This document shows positions 1 through 8,147 of a stretch of DNA of 32,734 nucleotides, one piece after another. Source of the DNA: an uncultured Paracoccaceae bacterium (GTDB taxonomy: Bacteria; Pseudomonadota; Alphaproteobacteria; Rhodobacterales; Rhodobacteraceae); NCBI GenBank assembly GCA_938038825.1, contig CALHST010000381.1, forward strand, positions 1 to 32,734, read 5' to 3'. Below the pieces are notes generated by a model that saw only the letters and a list, made by a program, of their open reading frames with translations, was not told the DNA's origin and made no database searches. Position numbers and translations under genes: made by a program. Every line of letters starts with the position of its first letter. Position 1 is the first letter of the stretch.

Positions 1-447
1 AGAATTGATCCCGGTCTTGCCACCAACTGAACTGTCGACCTGTGCAAGTAACGACGTTGGAACCTGCACAAACCGCACACCACGACGCAAAATCGCCGCT
101 GCAAAGCCGACAAGATCCCCAATAACGCCGCCGCCAAAGGCAACAACCACGTCACCCCGTTCCACTTTCAGCTCAAGCAACCATTCTACGGCTTCTTGCA
201 GGTGGCCCCAGTTTTTTGTGGCTTCCCCCTGCGGGAGCAGCAACGTATCCATCGCAATACCCTCGGCCCCAAGCCCCGAGGCCAAGGCCGACAGATGTAA
301 GTCCGCAACATGAGTATCAGCAATCACAGCGACTTTTGGGCGGCGCAACAAAGGGGCAACATACGCGCCCGCCTGTGCAATCAATCCCGGACCAATGACC
401 ACATCATATTCGCGTCCCGGCAAGGGAACATGAACAACTTCCTGCAT
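1..447 (-). CDS. aroB: 3-dehydroquinate synthase, N-terminal part (cut by window edge)
   Basis: This is the second enzyme of the shikimate pathway. It converts DAHP to 3-dehydroquinate in the cytoplasm, using NAD and a divalent metal. The 149 residues present begin MQEVVHVPLPGREYDVVIGP. They contain the glycine-rich NAD-binding motif GGGVIGDL (about 105-112) and the family block PTSLLAQVDSSVGGKTG (about 130-146). The C-terminal metal-binding half lies beyond base 1. The start codon sits three bases after the aroK stop, so the two genes are very probably co-transcribed as aroK-aroB, a common order in proteobacteria. Identification is firm; only the missing end is unknown. Confidence 0.96.
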   Translation of the reverse strand, partial: MQEVVHVPLPGREYDVVIGPGLIAQAGAYVAPLLRRPKVAVIADTHVADLHLSALASGLGAEGIAMDTLLLPQGEATKNWGHLQEAVEWLLELKVERGDVVVAFGGGVIGDLVGFAAAILRRGVRFVQVPTSLLAQVDSSVGGKTGINS

Positions 448-450
448 AGC

Positions 451-1041
451 TTATTGGCTCTCCAGTACATCGGGGCGCGTCTTTAAGGCCGCGACCACGT
501 AGTCTACCATGTCTTCAATTGCGTATCTTGGCTTGGACGTCACAGAAAGATCCGCCAAAGAATAAATCGGCACACGTGCGTCGTAAATTTCGCTGAGTGT
601 GGCAAATGGGTTGTCTGTATTCAGTAAAGGGCGCGTCGTTTTATGGCGTACCCGAGACCACAAAAGCGCAAGATCCGCGTTCAACCAAACGGAAATTCCA
701 CGCGCCGAAATCGCAGCGCGATTGCGTTCCGCCAAAAATGCGCCGCCCCCTGTCGACAGGATACATGGCGCACCATCCAACAGGCGTTCAATCACCTGAG
801 CCTCTTTTTCACGAAAAAAGGGTTCACCATCGCGCGCAAAAATTTCCGGAACGGTCATGTTGGACGCGGCTTCAATCTCGGCGTCGCTATCCAAAAACGG
901 AACGTCCAATCGCGCAGCCAAGGCCTTGCCCACCGCAGTTTTCCCTGCCCCCATCATACCGACCATTGCGACTGTTTTATGCAATGTAAAATCTGACATA
1001 CCGGGGTTTTCTGACACCACTGATTGCTGAATCTCGCTCAT
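451..1041 (-). CDS. aroK: Shikimate kinase
   Basis: Shikimate kinase phosphorylates shikimate with ATP to shikimate 3-phosphate in the cytoplasm. The 196-residue protein has a Walker A loop GMMGAGKT (28-35), the shikimate- and Mg-binding DSD (51-53), an FFREKE segment with the substrate arginine at about 77, the GGG loop (98-100), and a lid arginine in TTRPLL (about 137). The length is slightly above the usual 170-180 because of an N-terminal tail of about 15 residues. Met15 is therefore a possible alternative start. The gene leads the aroK-aroB pair and is divergent from the small membrane ORF at 1120. The 78 bp between them contain an AT-rich TATATATAA stretch (about 1078-1084), but I cannot assign a clear promoter to either side. 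Confidence 0.96.
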   Translation of the reverse strand: MSEIQQSVVSENPGMSDFTLHKTVAMVGMMGAGKTAVGKALAARLDVPFLDSDAEIEAASNMTVPEIFARDGEPFFREKEAQVIERLLDGAPCILSTGGGAFLAERNRAAISARGISVWLNADLALLWSRVRHKTTRPLLNTDNPFATLSEIYDARVPIYSLADLSVTSKPRYAIEDMVDYVVAALKTRPDVLESQ

Positions 1042-1119
1042 AAATCCGTGAATGACGTGATCTTGTCGAAAAGGCCATATATAAGTTGTGAAAAAGCAGA
1101 TGAGGCAGTCGCATAGTTC

Positions 1120-1272
1120 ATGCTGTGGCGTTTAATTAAACTTTTGATATTTCTGAGTATTCTGGCTTTTGCCGGTTTGGTGTCCTATGCGTATTTGGGA
1201 CCGTATTTTGGCGTTGATTTTTCTGCGCCTCAATCGGAAATCCGGGAACCGGTGACTTTGGATGCGAATTAG
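1120..1272 (+). CDS. Small single-pass membrane protein of unknown function (50 aa)
   Basis: A 50-codon ORF starts MLWRLIKLLIFLSILAFAGL and ends EPVTLDAN. It has a positively charged N-terminus, one hydrophobic helix (about residues 5-26) and a short soluble tail, so it is probably an inner-membrane protein with the tail in the periplasm, or a retained signal anchor. Its last codons overlap the start of the next gene by 11 bp (ATGCGAATTAG), which suggests translational coupling. A GAGG lies about 14 bases upstream, rather far for a ribosome binding site. From memory, similar short proteins occur at this place in Rhodobacteraceae; I could not check this. No function can be assigned. Confidence 0.7.
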   Translation: MLWRLIKLLIFLSILAFAGLVSYAYLGPYFGVDFSAPQSEIREPVTLDAN

Positions 1273-2791
1273 CGCGGCACTTCTTACGGCTTTGGCCCTA
1301 TCAGCGCATGACGCCGTCGCACAGACTTCATCGGACCCGCTGTCCGCGATTGACTGGCTTTCTGAAAATGCAAAACCCGTGGCCCAATCGCGCGCAGAAC
1401 CCCCAGTCAGTCGCACTGCCGGAACACCTGATGTGTCTGTTGTCGCCTTGGGTGATTCCGTTCGCAAGCGTTTGGGCTTACTTCCATTTGAGGTCACGCA
1501 GCTTAAGCCAAACTTGTGGGCAGGGTCTGACGCCGACCGTTTGGCGCGCTTGCTCGGTCAATCGGTGCGACAAAGATTGCCAGCAGGACAAGAGCTGTTG
1601 ATCACTCTACTTTTGGCAGAAGCCGATGATTTGCCAATCGCCCATCAGGCTTCAGCCTGGACCGCTGCGCGCATCGAAGCCCTTAGCACATTGGGTGCAG
1701 TGGATCCTGCCTTGGCCTTAGTTGAACAAGCAGACCCCACGTCCAGCCCAAATATCTTTGCCCGATGGCTTGATTTGTCGCTGCTTGCAAAGTCAGAGAT
1801 CACGCCCTGCCAAGCCCTGATCGCAAGTCCTGCGTTAAGTACAGATAAGGCTGTGCAGATCTATTGTACGGCGCGCGCCGGCGACGTTCATACTGCGATT
1901 TTGCTGTTTGGAACCTCAGCTGTGTTGGACACTTTGAGCGACACACAAGAAGCCTTGCTGGGCCGTTTTTTGGATCCCGACCTATTCGAGGACGATCCCA
2001 TGCCCCGCGCGCCAGTGCGCCCGGACCCGTTGACTTTCCGCTTGTTTGAAGCGGCCGGTGCCACGTTACCAACAGCCCCTTTGCCCCGCGTGTTTGCGCA
2101 TTTTGATCTTAGTACCGACGCAGGCTGGAAAGCACAGCTTGAAGCGGCCGAGCGTTTGGCACGGGCAGGCACATTGCCATCAAACCAATTGTTGGGCCTT
2201 TACACAGAACGCAAGGCTGCTGCGTCCGGTGGTATTTGGGATCGCGTGCGCGCGCTGCAAGCGTTTGATGCGGCCTTGCAGGCAAATGACACGGGCAAAA
2301 TTGCCCAAACCCTACCGGCAATCTGGCGTGGGATGAAAGCCGCTGGCTTGCAGACCCAGTTTTCCGAATTGTTTGCACCACGCTTAACAGCAGCGGACCA
2401 TGCTCCGGACGTGCAGCGCATTGTGTTTCATATGACGCTATTGTCCCATGCCTTCAAGGACGCCGTTCTGCCAAATGAAGCAAACAAAACCGATAAGTTT
2501 TTAATGTCAGTCGCCGAAGGGGCCGCGAACCCCACGCTCACCTCAACAGATATTTCACGGGCCGTGGCTGATGGGTTTGCAGCACACGCCGAGGTGTCGA
2601 ACTCTGTGAACGATGCTGACGACGGTCAATCGGGCGAAGCGTTGTTGCAGGTTTTGGCCAAGATCAGCGATGCGGGGCGCGGCGATGCGGCCGCTTTGCG
2701 ACAAGCCATCAGTGATTTAAACGCGCTGGGCCTTGGTGATTATGCCCGCAGAACAGCGCTGCAAGCGTTGATCCTTTTGGATAACGGATAA
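1262..2791 (+). CDS. Exported protein of unknown function (509 aa)
   Basis: I do not recognise a characterised family. The N-terminus MRISAALLTALALSAHDAVA reads as a Sec signal peptide with cleavage after about residue 20, so the protein is probably periplasmic. The rest has no further membrane segment. It is rich in Ala, Leu and Asp and looks mostly alpha-helical, in the style of a helical-repeat (TPR/solenoid) protein, but no repeat consensus is clear. There are two cysteines, C183 and C202, which could form a disulfide. It overlaps the small membrane ORF upstream by 11 bp and is followed after four bases by xerD, so all three are probably one transcript. The conserved pairing suggests a shared job with the small protein; this is inference only. 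Confidence 0.8.
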   Translation: MRISAALLTALALSAHDAVAQTSSDPLSAIDWLSENAKPVAQSRAEPPVSRTAGTPDVSVVALGDSVRKRLGLLPFEVTQLKPNLWAGSDADRLARLLGQSVRQRLPAGQELLITLLLAEADDLPIAHQASAWTAARIEALSTLGAVDPALALVEQADPTSSPNIFARWLDLSLLAKSEITPCQALIASPALSTDKAVQIYCTARAGDVHTAILLFGTSAVLDTLSDTQEALLGRFLDPDLFEDDPMPRAPVRPDPLTFRLFEAAGATLPTAPLPRVFAHFDLSTDAGWKAQLEAAERLARAGTLPSNQLLGLYTERKAAASGGIWDRVRALQAFDAALQANDTGKIAQTLPAIWRGMKAAGLQTQFSELFAPRLTAADHAPDVQRIVFHMTLLSHAFKDAVLPNEANKTDKFLMSVAEGAANPTLTSTDISRAVADGFAAHAEVSNSVNDADDGQSGEALLQVLAKISDAGRGDAAALRQAISDLNALGLGDYARRTALQALILLDNG

Positions 2792-2795
2792 GCGC

Positions 2796-3764
2796 ATGAC
2801 ACAGGTACGCTGGATTTCGACCTTTCTGGAAGCCCAAGCCGCCGAACGCGGTGCCGCAAACAATACACAACAGGCTTACGCGCGCGATTTGATGATCTTT
2901 TCCGACTGGTTATCAGCCAAGGGTGCAAAATTTGAAACGCTGACCCGCGATGATGTGGAAGCGTTTTTGATTGATTGCGAAGCAGAAGGGCTCGCCAAAT
3001 CAACCCGTGCCCGGCGTTTATCCGCGATTAAGCAATTGTTCCGCTTTGCCTTCGAAGAAGGCTGGCGCACAGACAACCCGGCAATTCAGATTACCGGCCC
3101 AGGACGCGACAAACGTTTGCCCAAAACACTGACCCATGACGAGGTGGATCGGTTGCTGGATGCCGCGCGGTCCGTTGGGCGATCAAAACAGGACCGCATC
3201 CGCAACACATGTCTGATGGAGCTTCTTTACGCCACGGGTATGCGGGTCACGGAACTCGTGTCATTGCCGATCTCGTCGGCACGGGGCGATCCGCGCATGC
3301 TGTTGATCCTTGGAAAAGGGGGCAAAGAACGCATGGTTCCCCTGTCACCCGATGCCCGTGATGCATTGGCGGAATGGTTGGTTACCCGAGATTCGATGGA
3401 TGACTTGGCAAACAAACAGGGTAAACAGCTGTCGAAATACCTCTTTGCGTCTCGGGGTGCTGCTGGGCACCTTACCCGGCATCGTTTCTATATGTTGATC
3501 AAAGAGCTGGCTGTGGCGGGGGGCGTGTCACCTGCCAAAGTGACCCCACACACTTTGCGCCACGCGTTTGCGACCCATTTGTTGGAAGGCGGCGCAGATT
3601 TGCGAGCCATCCAAACATTGCTGGGTCACGCGGACGTGGCCACCACCGAGATTTACACACATGTCCTGCAAGAACGGTTGTCTCAGCTGGTTCTGGATCA
3701 TCACCCGTTGGCACGCGACGATCTGCAAAGTTCTGGTGGCAAGACATCTTCGGATGGCCAATAA
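2796..3764 (+). CDS. xerD: Tyrosine recombinase XerD
   Basis: This is a site-specific recombinase that, with XerC, resolves chromosome dimers at dif under FtsK control. The 322-residue protein has an N-terminal SAM-like DNA-binding domain (about 6-95) and a C-terminal catalytic domain. All six catalytic residues are visible: R150 (TGMRVTEL), K174 (LGKGGKER), H252 and R255 (HTLRHAFATH), H278 (LLGHADV) and nucleophile Y287 (TEIYTH). The core ends at HHPLA (302-306), where E. coli XerD also ends. An extra 16-residue polar tail follows, and its codons lie antisense to the conserved end of the convergent gene at 3701. The chromosomal context next to aroK marks it as the housekeeping Xer protein and not a mobile-element integrase. 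Confidence 0.94.
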   Translation: MTQVRWISTFLEAQAAERGAANNTQQAYARDLMIFSDWLSAKGAKFETLTRDDVEAFLIDCEAEGLAKSTRARRLSAIKQLFRFAFEEGWRTDNPAIQITGPGRDKRLPKTLTHDEVDRLLDAARSVGRSKQDRIRNTCLMELLYATGMRVTELVSLPISSARGDPRMLLILGKGGKERMVPLSPDARDALAEWLVTRDSMDDLANKQGKQLSKYLFASRGAAGHLTRHRFYMLIKELAVAGGVSPAKVTPHTLRHAFATHLLEGGADLRAIQTLLGHADVATTEIYTHVLQERLSQLVLDHHPLARDDLQSSGGKTSSDGQ

Positions 3765-4519
3765 CCGGATAAAAGCGCGTCATTATATCCTTGGGTCAAG
3801 CCACGTGCCGCCATACCGTGTGCCGCAGCTTTAAAGTCATACGACAAACGGTGCACAGTCACACTGTCCCCATCCAAAATCGCAAACCGTGTTTCGGGAT
3901 GACCATCGTGCGGCGGCATCCCAATGACACCCGCGTTGATCCATTGTCCAAAGGCAAATTGGCGTTGAAAGTCGAGTCCTGAATGGCCGGAAATCACGGC
4001 GTCGATTACGCCAACATGTTGATTCAGAGAGGCCCATTCTGCTTCGAACTCGGATTGCGCCATTGTGGGCCACATAAACCGCGACACGTCGCTGGGCGCG
4101 CCATGCACCACGCAATAACGGCGCCCTGAATACGTGAACACAATCCAATCTGGGCATTGGGACATCCACACACGGTCATCTGCACTCATTTGCGCGGATG
4201 CATGGGCAAACCACGTGCGCGACAACAGATCACATGCCGTGCCGTCCTCGAATCCGCAGCCACAATCCGTTGCACCCGCCCCAAGGCTATGTTCCATGTT
4301 CCCAGCAACCACAGGACAGCCAAACGCACGGATGGCGGCAACTGTCGCGGATGCATCCGCACAATAGGCCACAACATCCCCGGTGCAGATGCAGTTTTGC
4401 GCCGCGATTCCGCGCGCGCGGGCTTCCGAGATCACAGCCTCGGTCGCCTGTAAGTTGGAATACGGGCCGCCAAACAACAAAACTGGGCCGGAGAGCGTGC
4501 CTAAATCTCTGATTCGCAT
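3701..4519 (-). CDS. Metallophosphoesterase-like protein with degenerate metal motifs
   Basis: A 272-residue protein resembles the calcineurin-like, YfcE-type phosphoesterases. The visible blocks follow the family order: GGPYSNLQATEAV (17-29), CTGDVVAYCAD (45-55), VVAGNME (70-76), VVHG (137-140), SGHSG (177-181) and NAGVIGMPPHDG (195-206). The usual motif I D-x-H is here G-x-Y, GNH[DE] is GNME, and GHxH is GHSG, so several metal ligands are replaced. It may be an altered or non-catalytic member. The start is chosen at 4519 because AAGGGAA precedes it by four bases; the frame stays open upstream, but only as antisense to the next gene. The last 64 bp overlap xerD, and the C-terminal SEDVLPPEL block lies in that overlap. 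Substrate unknown. Confidence 0.85.
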   Translation of the reverse strand: MRIRDLGTLSGPVLLFGGPYSNLQATEAVISEARARGIAAQNCICTGDVVAYCADASATVAAIRAFGCPVVAGNMEHSLGAGATDCGCGFEDGTACDLLSRTWFAHASAQMSADDRVWMSQCPDWIVFTYSGRRYCVVHGAPSDVSRFMWPTMAQSEFEAEWASLNQHVGVIDAVISGHSGLDFQRQFAFGQWINAGVIGMPPHDGHPETRFAILDGDSVTVHRLSYDFKAAAHGMAARGLTQGYNDALLSGYWPSEDVLPPELCRSSRANG

Positions 4520-4528
4520 GACATTCCC

Positions 4529-4557
4529 TTGAACCAACGCTTTTCGCGCCCCATAAC
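4529..4557 (+). promoter_or_regulatory. Putative sigma-70-type promoter for the CorC-like gene
   Basis: TTGAAC (4529-4534) and CATAAC (4552-4557) are separated by 17 bases in the 64-bp divergent gap, 26 bases before the ATG of the CorC-like gene. The spacing is ideal and the hexamers match consensus moderately. The -35 hexamer overlaps the complement of the ribosome binding site of the divergent phosphoesterase-like gene. Tentative. Confidence 0.4.
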
Positions 4558-4583
4558 ATGCACCAGAGGTAATCGCAGTCCCC

Positions 4584-5900
4584 ATGGAAACCATATCACC
4601 TGTTCTTGATAGCGCATTTTGGATCACCGCAGGTGTGGTCTTGTTTTTGCTTGTATTGTCCGCGTTCTTCTCGGGCTCTGAAACCGCGTTGACCGCCGCG
4701 TCGCGCGGTAAATTGCGCACGCAAGCGGACAAAGGATCCAAAGGGGCCGCCACAGCATTGGCCATCACCGAAGACAATGAACGCCTGATCGGCTCTGTCT
4801 TGCTGGGCAATAACCTGGTGAACATTCTTGCAACGTCACTGACCACTGCGTTGTTCACGCGCACCTTCGGCGAATCCGGATTGGCGCTGGGCATGGCCAC
4901 ATTGGTGATGACAGCGTTGATTTTGATCTTTGCGGAAGTCATGCCCAAAACATATGCCATCACCAATTCGGAATCCGCAGCCGCCATGGTGTCGCGCCCG
5001 ATTGCGTTGGTGGTCAAGATTTTTTCGCCCATCGTTGGCGCTGTGCGCCTGATGGTGCGCAGCGTCCTAAGTTTGTTTGGTATCAAGACGGATCCGGATA
5101 GTCACATTATGGCCGTGCGCGAAGAAATCGCCGGTGCTTTGCAATTGGGCCATTCCGAAGGAGTTGTCGAAAAAGAAGACCGGGACAGGATCTTGGGTGC
5201 GCTTGATTTGGCAGACCGTACTGTCGAAGAAATCATGTTGCATCGTTCAGGCATCGAGATGATCAACAGTGCCAACGCACCGCACGAAGTCCTGCAGCAA
5301 TGCCTGACATCCAACCACACCCGCCTGCCCGTCTTTCAGGATGACCCGGAAAACATCATTGGTGTGATCCATGCCAAAGATCTTTTGCGGGCGATGTATT
5401 CGGAAATTGGTGGCCCCGATGGGGACGCCGCCAAACTGGCGAATTTTGAAATCACTGGCGTTGCCAACCCGCCATATTTTGTGCCCGAAACAACAACCCT
5501 GGACGACCAGATGCGCCAGTTCTTGCGACGGCGCACGCATTTCGCATTGGTTGTAGATGAATATGGCTCTTTGCAAGGCTTGATAACGCTGGAAGACATT
5601 CTGGAAGAAATCGTGGGCGAAATCACGGATGAATTTGATCCAGATGATGCAGACCCCGTGGTTGCGCAATCCGAAGACGGGGCGTTCCTTGTCGAAGGTG
5701 CGATGACAATCCGTGACCTTAACCGCGCCAAGGATTGGAACTTGCCCGACGAAGAAGCCAACACTGTGGCGGGACTTGTGATTCACGAAGCGCAGATGAT
5801 TCCCACCGTTGGTCAGGTGTTCAGCTTTCATGGGTTCCGCTTTCAGGTCGAAGGTCGGCAAGGTAACCGGATCACACATCTGAAAATTCGCCCCCTGTGA
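4584..5900 (+). CDS. HlyC/CorC-family membrane protein with CNNM and CBS domains
   Basis: A 438-residue inner-membrane protein shows the full CorC/YfjD layout. It begins with a CNNM (DUF21) domain of several helices (about 10-200) containing the FFSGSETALTAASRGKL motif and the AEVMPKTYA segment. A pair of CBS domains follows (about 215-345), with TRLPVFQDDPENIIGVIHAK in the first and HFALVVDEYGSLQGLITLED in the second. A CorC_HlyC transporter-associated domain closes the protein (about 355-436). Family members are linked to magnesium or cobalt homeostasis, with CBS domains sensing Mg-ATP or nucleotides. The haemolysin name is historical and says nothing about virulence here. Its stop overlaps the GTG of the DMT permease by four bases. 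The exact ion is not predictable. Confidence 0.93.
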   Translation: METISPVLDSAFWITAGVVLFLLVLSAFFSGSETALTAASRGKLRTQADKGSKGAATALAITEDNERLIGSVLLGNNLVNILATSLTTALFTRTFGESGLALGMATLVMTALILIFAEVMPKTYAITNSESAAAMVSRPIALVVKIFSPIVGAVRLMVRSVLSLFGIKTDPDSHIMAVREEIAGALQLGHSEGVVEKEDRDRILGALDLADRTVEEIMLHRSGIEMINSANAPHEVLQQCLTSNHTRLPVFQDDPENIIGVIHAKDLLRAMYSEIGGPDGDAAKLANFEITGVANPPYFVPETTTLDDQMRQFLRRRTHFALVVDEYGSLQGLITLEDILEEIVGEITDEFDPDDADPVVAQSEDGAFLVEGAMTIRDLNRAKDWNLPDEEANTVAGLVIHEAQMIPTVGQVFSFHGFRFQVEGRQGNRITHLKIRPL

Positions 5901-6772
5901 TCCGCTCATCCAATTTGCAGGGCATTCTGCTGATGGTGGTTGGCATGGCCGGCCTTGCCATCACGGATGCTTTGCTGAAATTGCTGGGGGGTGCCGTTCC
6001 GCTGGGTCAATTGCTGATCATTCAGGGGATTGGCGGCACAGTGATCTTCGGCACTTTGGCCCTGCGGCAAGGGGATACCAATTGGGTGGCGAACTTCCTT
6101 TTGCCCGTGGTTTTGTGGCGCAACCTATTTGAAATGATTGCGGCACTCAGCTTTCTAACTGCGCTTGTCTTAGTGCCGCTGTCCACACTCTCAGCAATTT
6201 TGCAGGCCAATCCGTTAATCGTGACACTAGGCGCCGCTCTTTGGTTTAAGGAACCTGTAGGCGCGCGCCGTTGGGCTGCGATATGTGTGGGACTGTTTGG
6301 TGTATTGTTGGTCATTCAACCGTGGTCCGATTCCTTTGGGGCTTTGGCTTTGTTATGCGTCCTTGCCACTGTTGCGTTGGCGGTCCGAGACTTGATCACA
6401 CGCCGTTTACCCAAAGACCTGTCAACCTATCAGGCCGCCACCTATGCGATTGTCACCATGATCCCCATTGGCTGTCTTGTTCTGCTTGTCACGGGCGATT
6501 CGATGATCCGCCCAAATACGACTCAAACGCTTTTGCTGATCACGACGGTTCTGACGATGCCGATTGGGTATTTCGGAATCACTGCCGCCATGCGAGTTGG
6601 CGATGTCGCTGTTGTGACACCATTCCGATATACCCGAATTTTGTTTGCATTGATCCTTGCCGCTGTGATTTTCAAAGAGCGCCCCGATGCTTTGACACTT
6701 CTGGGCGCGGCTATCATTGTGGCATCCGGACTTTACACGATTTGGCGCGAGCATGCGCGGCGTGACGCCTAA
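5897..6772 (+). CDS. DMT-superfamily (EamA) permease
   Basis: A 291-residue, very hydrophobic protein has about ten transmembrane helices arranged as two EamA repeats (about 8-140 and 150-285). It begins MIRSSNLQGILLMVVGMAGL and contains the usual EamA ends LFGVLLVIQPW and LLGAAIIVASGLYTIW. It starts at GTG, overlapping the previous stop (GTGA), which indicates translational coupling. Relatives export or import metabolites such as amino acids, S-adenosylmethionine or nucleotides. The substrate of this one cannot be read from sequence. It is probably the last gene of its transcript, since enolase follows after 63 bp with its own ribosome binding site. Confidence 0.9.
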   Translation: MIRSSNLQGILLMVVGMAGLAITDALLKLLGGAVPLGQLLIIQGIGGTVIFGTLALRQGDTNWVANFLLPVVLWRNLFEMIAALSFLTALVLVPLSTLSAILQANPLIVTLGAALWFKEPVGARRWAAICVGLFGVLLVIQPWSDSFGALALLCVLATVALAVRDLITRRLPKDLSTYQAATYAIVTMIPIGCLVLLVTGDSMIRPNTTQTLLLITTVLTMPIGYFGITAAMRVGDVAVVTPFRYTRILFALILAAVIFKERPDALTLLGAAIIVASGLYTIWREHARRDA

Positions 6773-6782
6773 GGTCTTCCAT

Positions 6783-6802
6783 ATGCCGCAGCGCGGCGGT
6801 AT
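6783..6802 (+). terminator. Small hairpin between the DMT permease and eno
   Basis: ATGCCGC (6783-6789) can pair with GCGGTAT (6796-6802), with one G-U pair and a six-base loop. No T-tract follows, so this could be a weak terminator, a leader hairpin of eno, or chance. Low confidence. Confidence 0.25.
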
Positions 6803-6835
6803 GAGGGCGCTAACACAACCAAAGGACATACCCCC

Positions 6836-8110
6836 ATGAGCACCATTATCGATATCCACGCCCGCGAGATCCTGGACAGCCGCGGCAACCCAACTGTTGA
6901 AGTGGATGTGGTACTGGAAGATGGCACCATGGGGCGCGCGGCTGTTCCCTCGGGCGCATCGACAGGCGCTTATGAAGCGGTCGAAAAGCGAGACGGCGAC
7001 AAAGCGCGCTATATGGGCAAAGGGGTTCTTGAAGCCTGTGCCGCCGTAAACGGCGAAATTGCCGAGGCCCTGCTTGGCAGCGACGCCACAGATCAAGTCG
7101 ACATTGACGAAGCGATGATCGAACTTGATGGCACGCCAAACAAAGCCCGCCTTGGGGCGAACGCAATCCTGGGGGTCTCTTTGGCAACGGCCAAAGCCGC
7201 GGCAGATTTCTGCAGCCAGCCCTTGTATCGCTATGTCGGAGGCACTTCCGCGCGGGTCCTGCCCGTTCCCATGATGAACATCATCAACGGTGGTGAACAC
7301 GCGGATAACCCAATCGATATCCAAGAATTCATGATCATGCCTGTTGCTGCCGAAAACATCCGCGAGGCTGTGCGCATGGGGTCCGAAGTGTTTCATACAC
7401 TGAAAAAGGAATTGTCCTCCGCTGGTTTGGCAACAGGTGTCGGCGATGAAGGTGGCTTTGCACCCAATTTGTCTTCGACCCGCGATGCTTTGGATTTTAT
7501 CCTGAAAGCCATTGAAAAGGCTGGGTATAAACCGGGGGATGAAATCCATCTTGCGTTGGACTGTGCCGCAACTGAATACTTTAAAGACGGTAAGTATGTC
7601 CTTGCAGGAGAAGGAAAAACCCTGTCATCCGAGGAAAACGCGGCCTATCTCGCGTCACTGGTGGATGATTATCCCATTATTTCCATCGAAGATGGCATGG
7701 GCGAAGATGACTGGGACGGTTGGGTTGCCCTTACAAACGCCCTTGGCGATCGCGTCCAGCTGGTCGGCGACGACTTGTTTGTGACCAATCCCGAGCGGCT
7801 TGCAGATGGCATCAAAAAGCGCGCTGCAAACTCGATGCTGGTCAAGGTCAACCAAATCGGATCGCTGACAGAAACCCTTAAAGCAGTTGAGATGGCGCAC
7901 CGTGCCGGGTTTACAAATGTGATGTCGCATCGTTCCGGTGAAACCGAAGATGCCACAATCGCTGATTTGGCTGTTGCCACCAATTGCGGTCAGATCAAAA
8001 CCGGCTCTCTTGCGCGTTCTGACCGGTTGGCAAAATACAATCAACTCATTCGGATCGAAGAAGCCCTGGGTGAAAGCGCTGAATATGCAGGACGCGGCAT
8101 TTTGCGGTGA
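6836..8110 (+). CDS. eno: Enolase
   Basis: Enolase interconverts 2-phosphoglycerate and phosphoenolpyruvate in glycolysis and gluconeogenesis; bacterial relatives can also sit on the RNA degradosome. The 424-residue length is normal. Key features are the DSRGNPT start (14-20), the mobile loop SGASTGAYEA (39-48), acid-base E205 (GDEGG), metal ligands D242, E285 and D312, and catalytic K337 in MLVKVNQIGS (334-343), followed by SHRSGET (364-370). AAAGGA about nine bases upstream of the ATG serves as ribosome binding site. It is flanked by unrelated genes and is probably monocistronic or the first gene of a short transcript. Confidence 0.98.
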   Translation: MSTIIDIHAREILDSRGNPTVEVDVVLEDGTMGRAAVPSGASTGAYEAVEKRDGDKARYMGKGVLEACAAVNGEIAEALLGSDATDQVDIDEAMIELDGTPNKARLGANAILGVSLATAKAAADFCSQPLYRYVGGTSARVLPVPMMNIINGGEHADNPIDIQEFMIMPVAAENIREAVRMGSEVFHTLKKELSSAGLATGVGDEGGFAPNLSSTRDALDFILKAIEKAGYKPGDEIHLALDCAATEYFKDGKYVLAGEGKTLSSEENAAYLASLVDDYPIISIEDGMGEDDWDGWVALTNALGDRVQLVGDDLFVTNPERLADGIKKRAANSMLVKVNQIGSLTETLKAVEMAHRAGFTNVMSHRSGETEDATIADLAVATNCGQIKTGSLARSDRLAKYNQLIRIEEALGESAEYAGRGILR

Positions 8111-8147
8111 CCGCTCTCAGAAGCACTTTCGGTGAATAATAAATTTT

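Noticed and set aside
2796..3764. Mobile-element or phage integrase
   Set aside because: The XerD catalytic set, the aroK neighbourhood and the absence of att-like repeats or mobile genes indicate the housekeeping recombinase.
4520..5086. N-terminal extension of the phosphoesterase-like frame by 189 codons
   Set aside because: The extension is antisense to the well-conserved CorC-like gene and has low-complexity composition. A good ribosome binding site stands before the ATG at 4519.
5247..5909. Minus-strand open frame of 220 codons
   Set aside because: It lies antisense to the CorC-like gene, shows no recognisable domain, and results from the GC codon bias of the real gene.
6422..7549. Minus-strand open frame of 375 codons across the DMT permease and eno
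   Set aside because: It is antisense to two confidently identified genes and has no family motifs.
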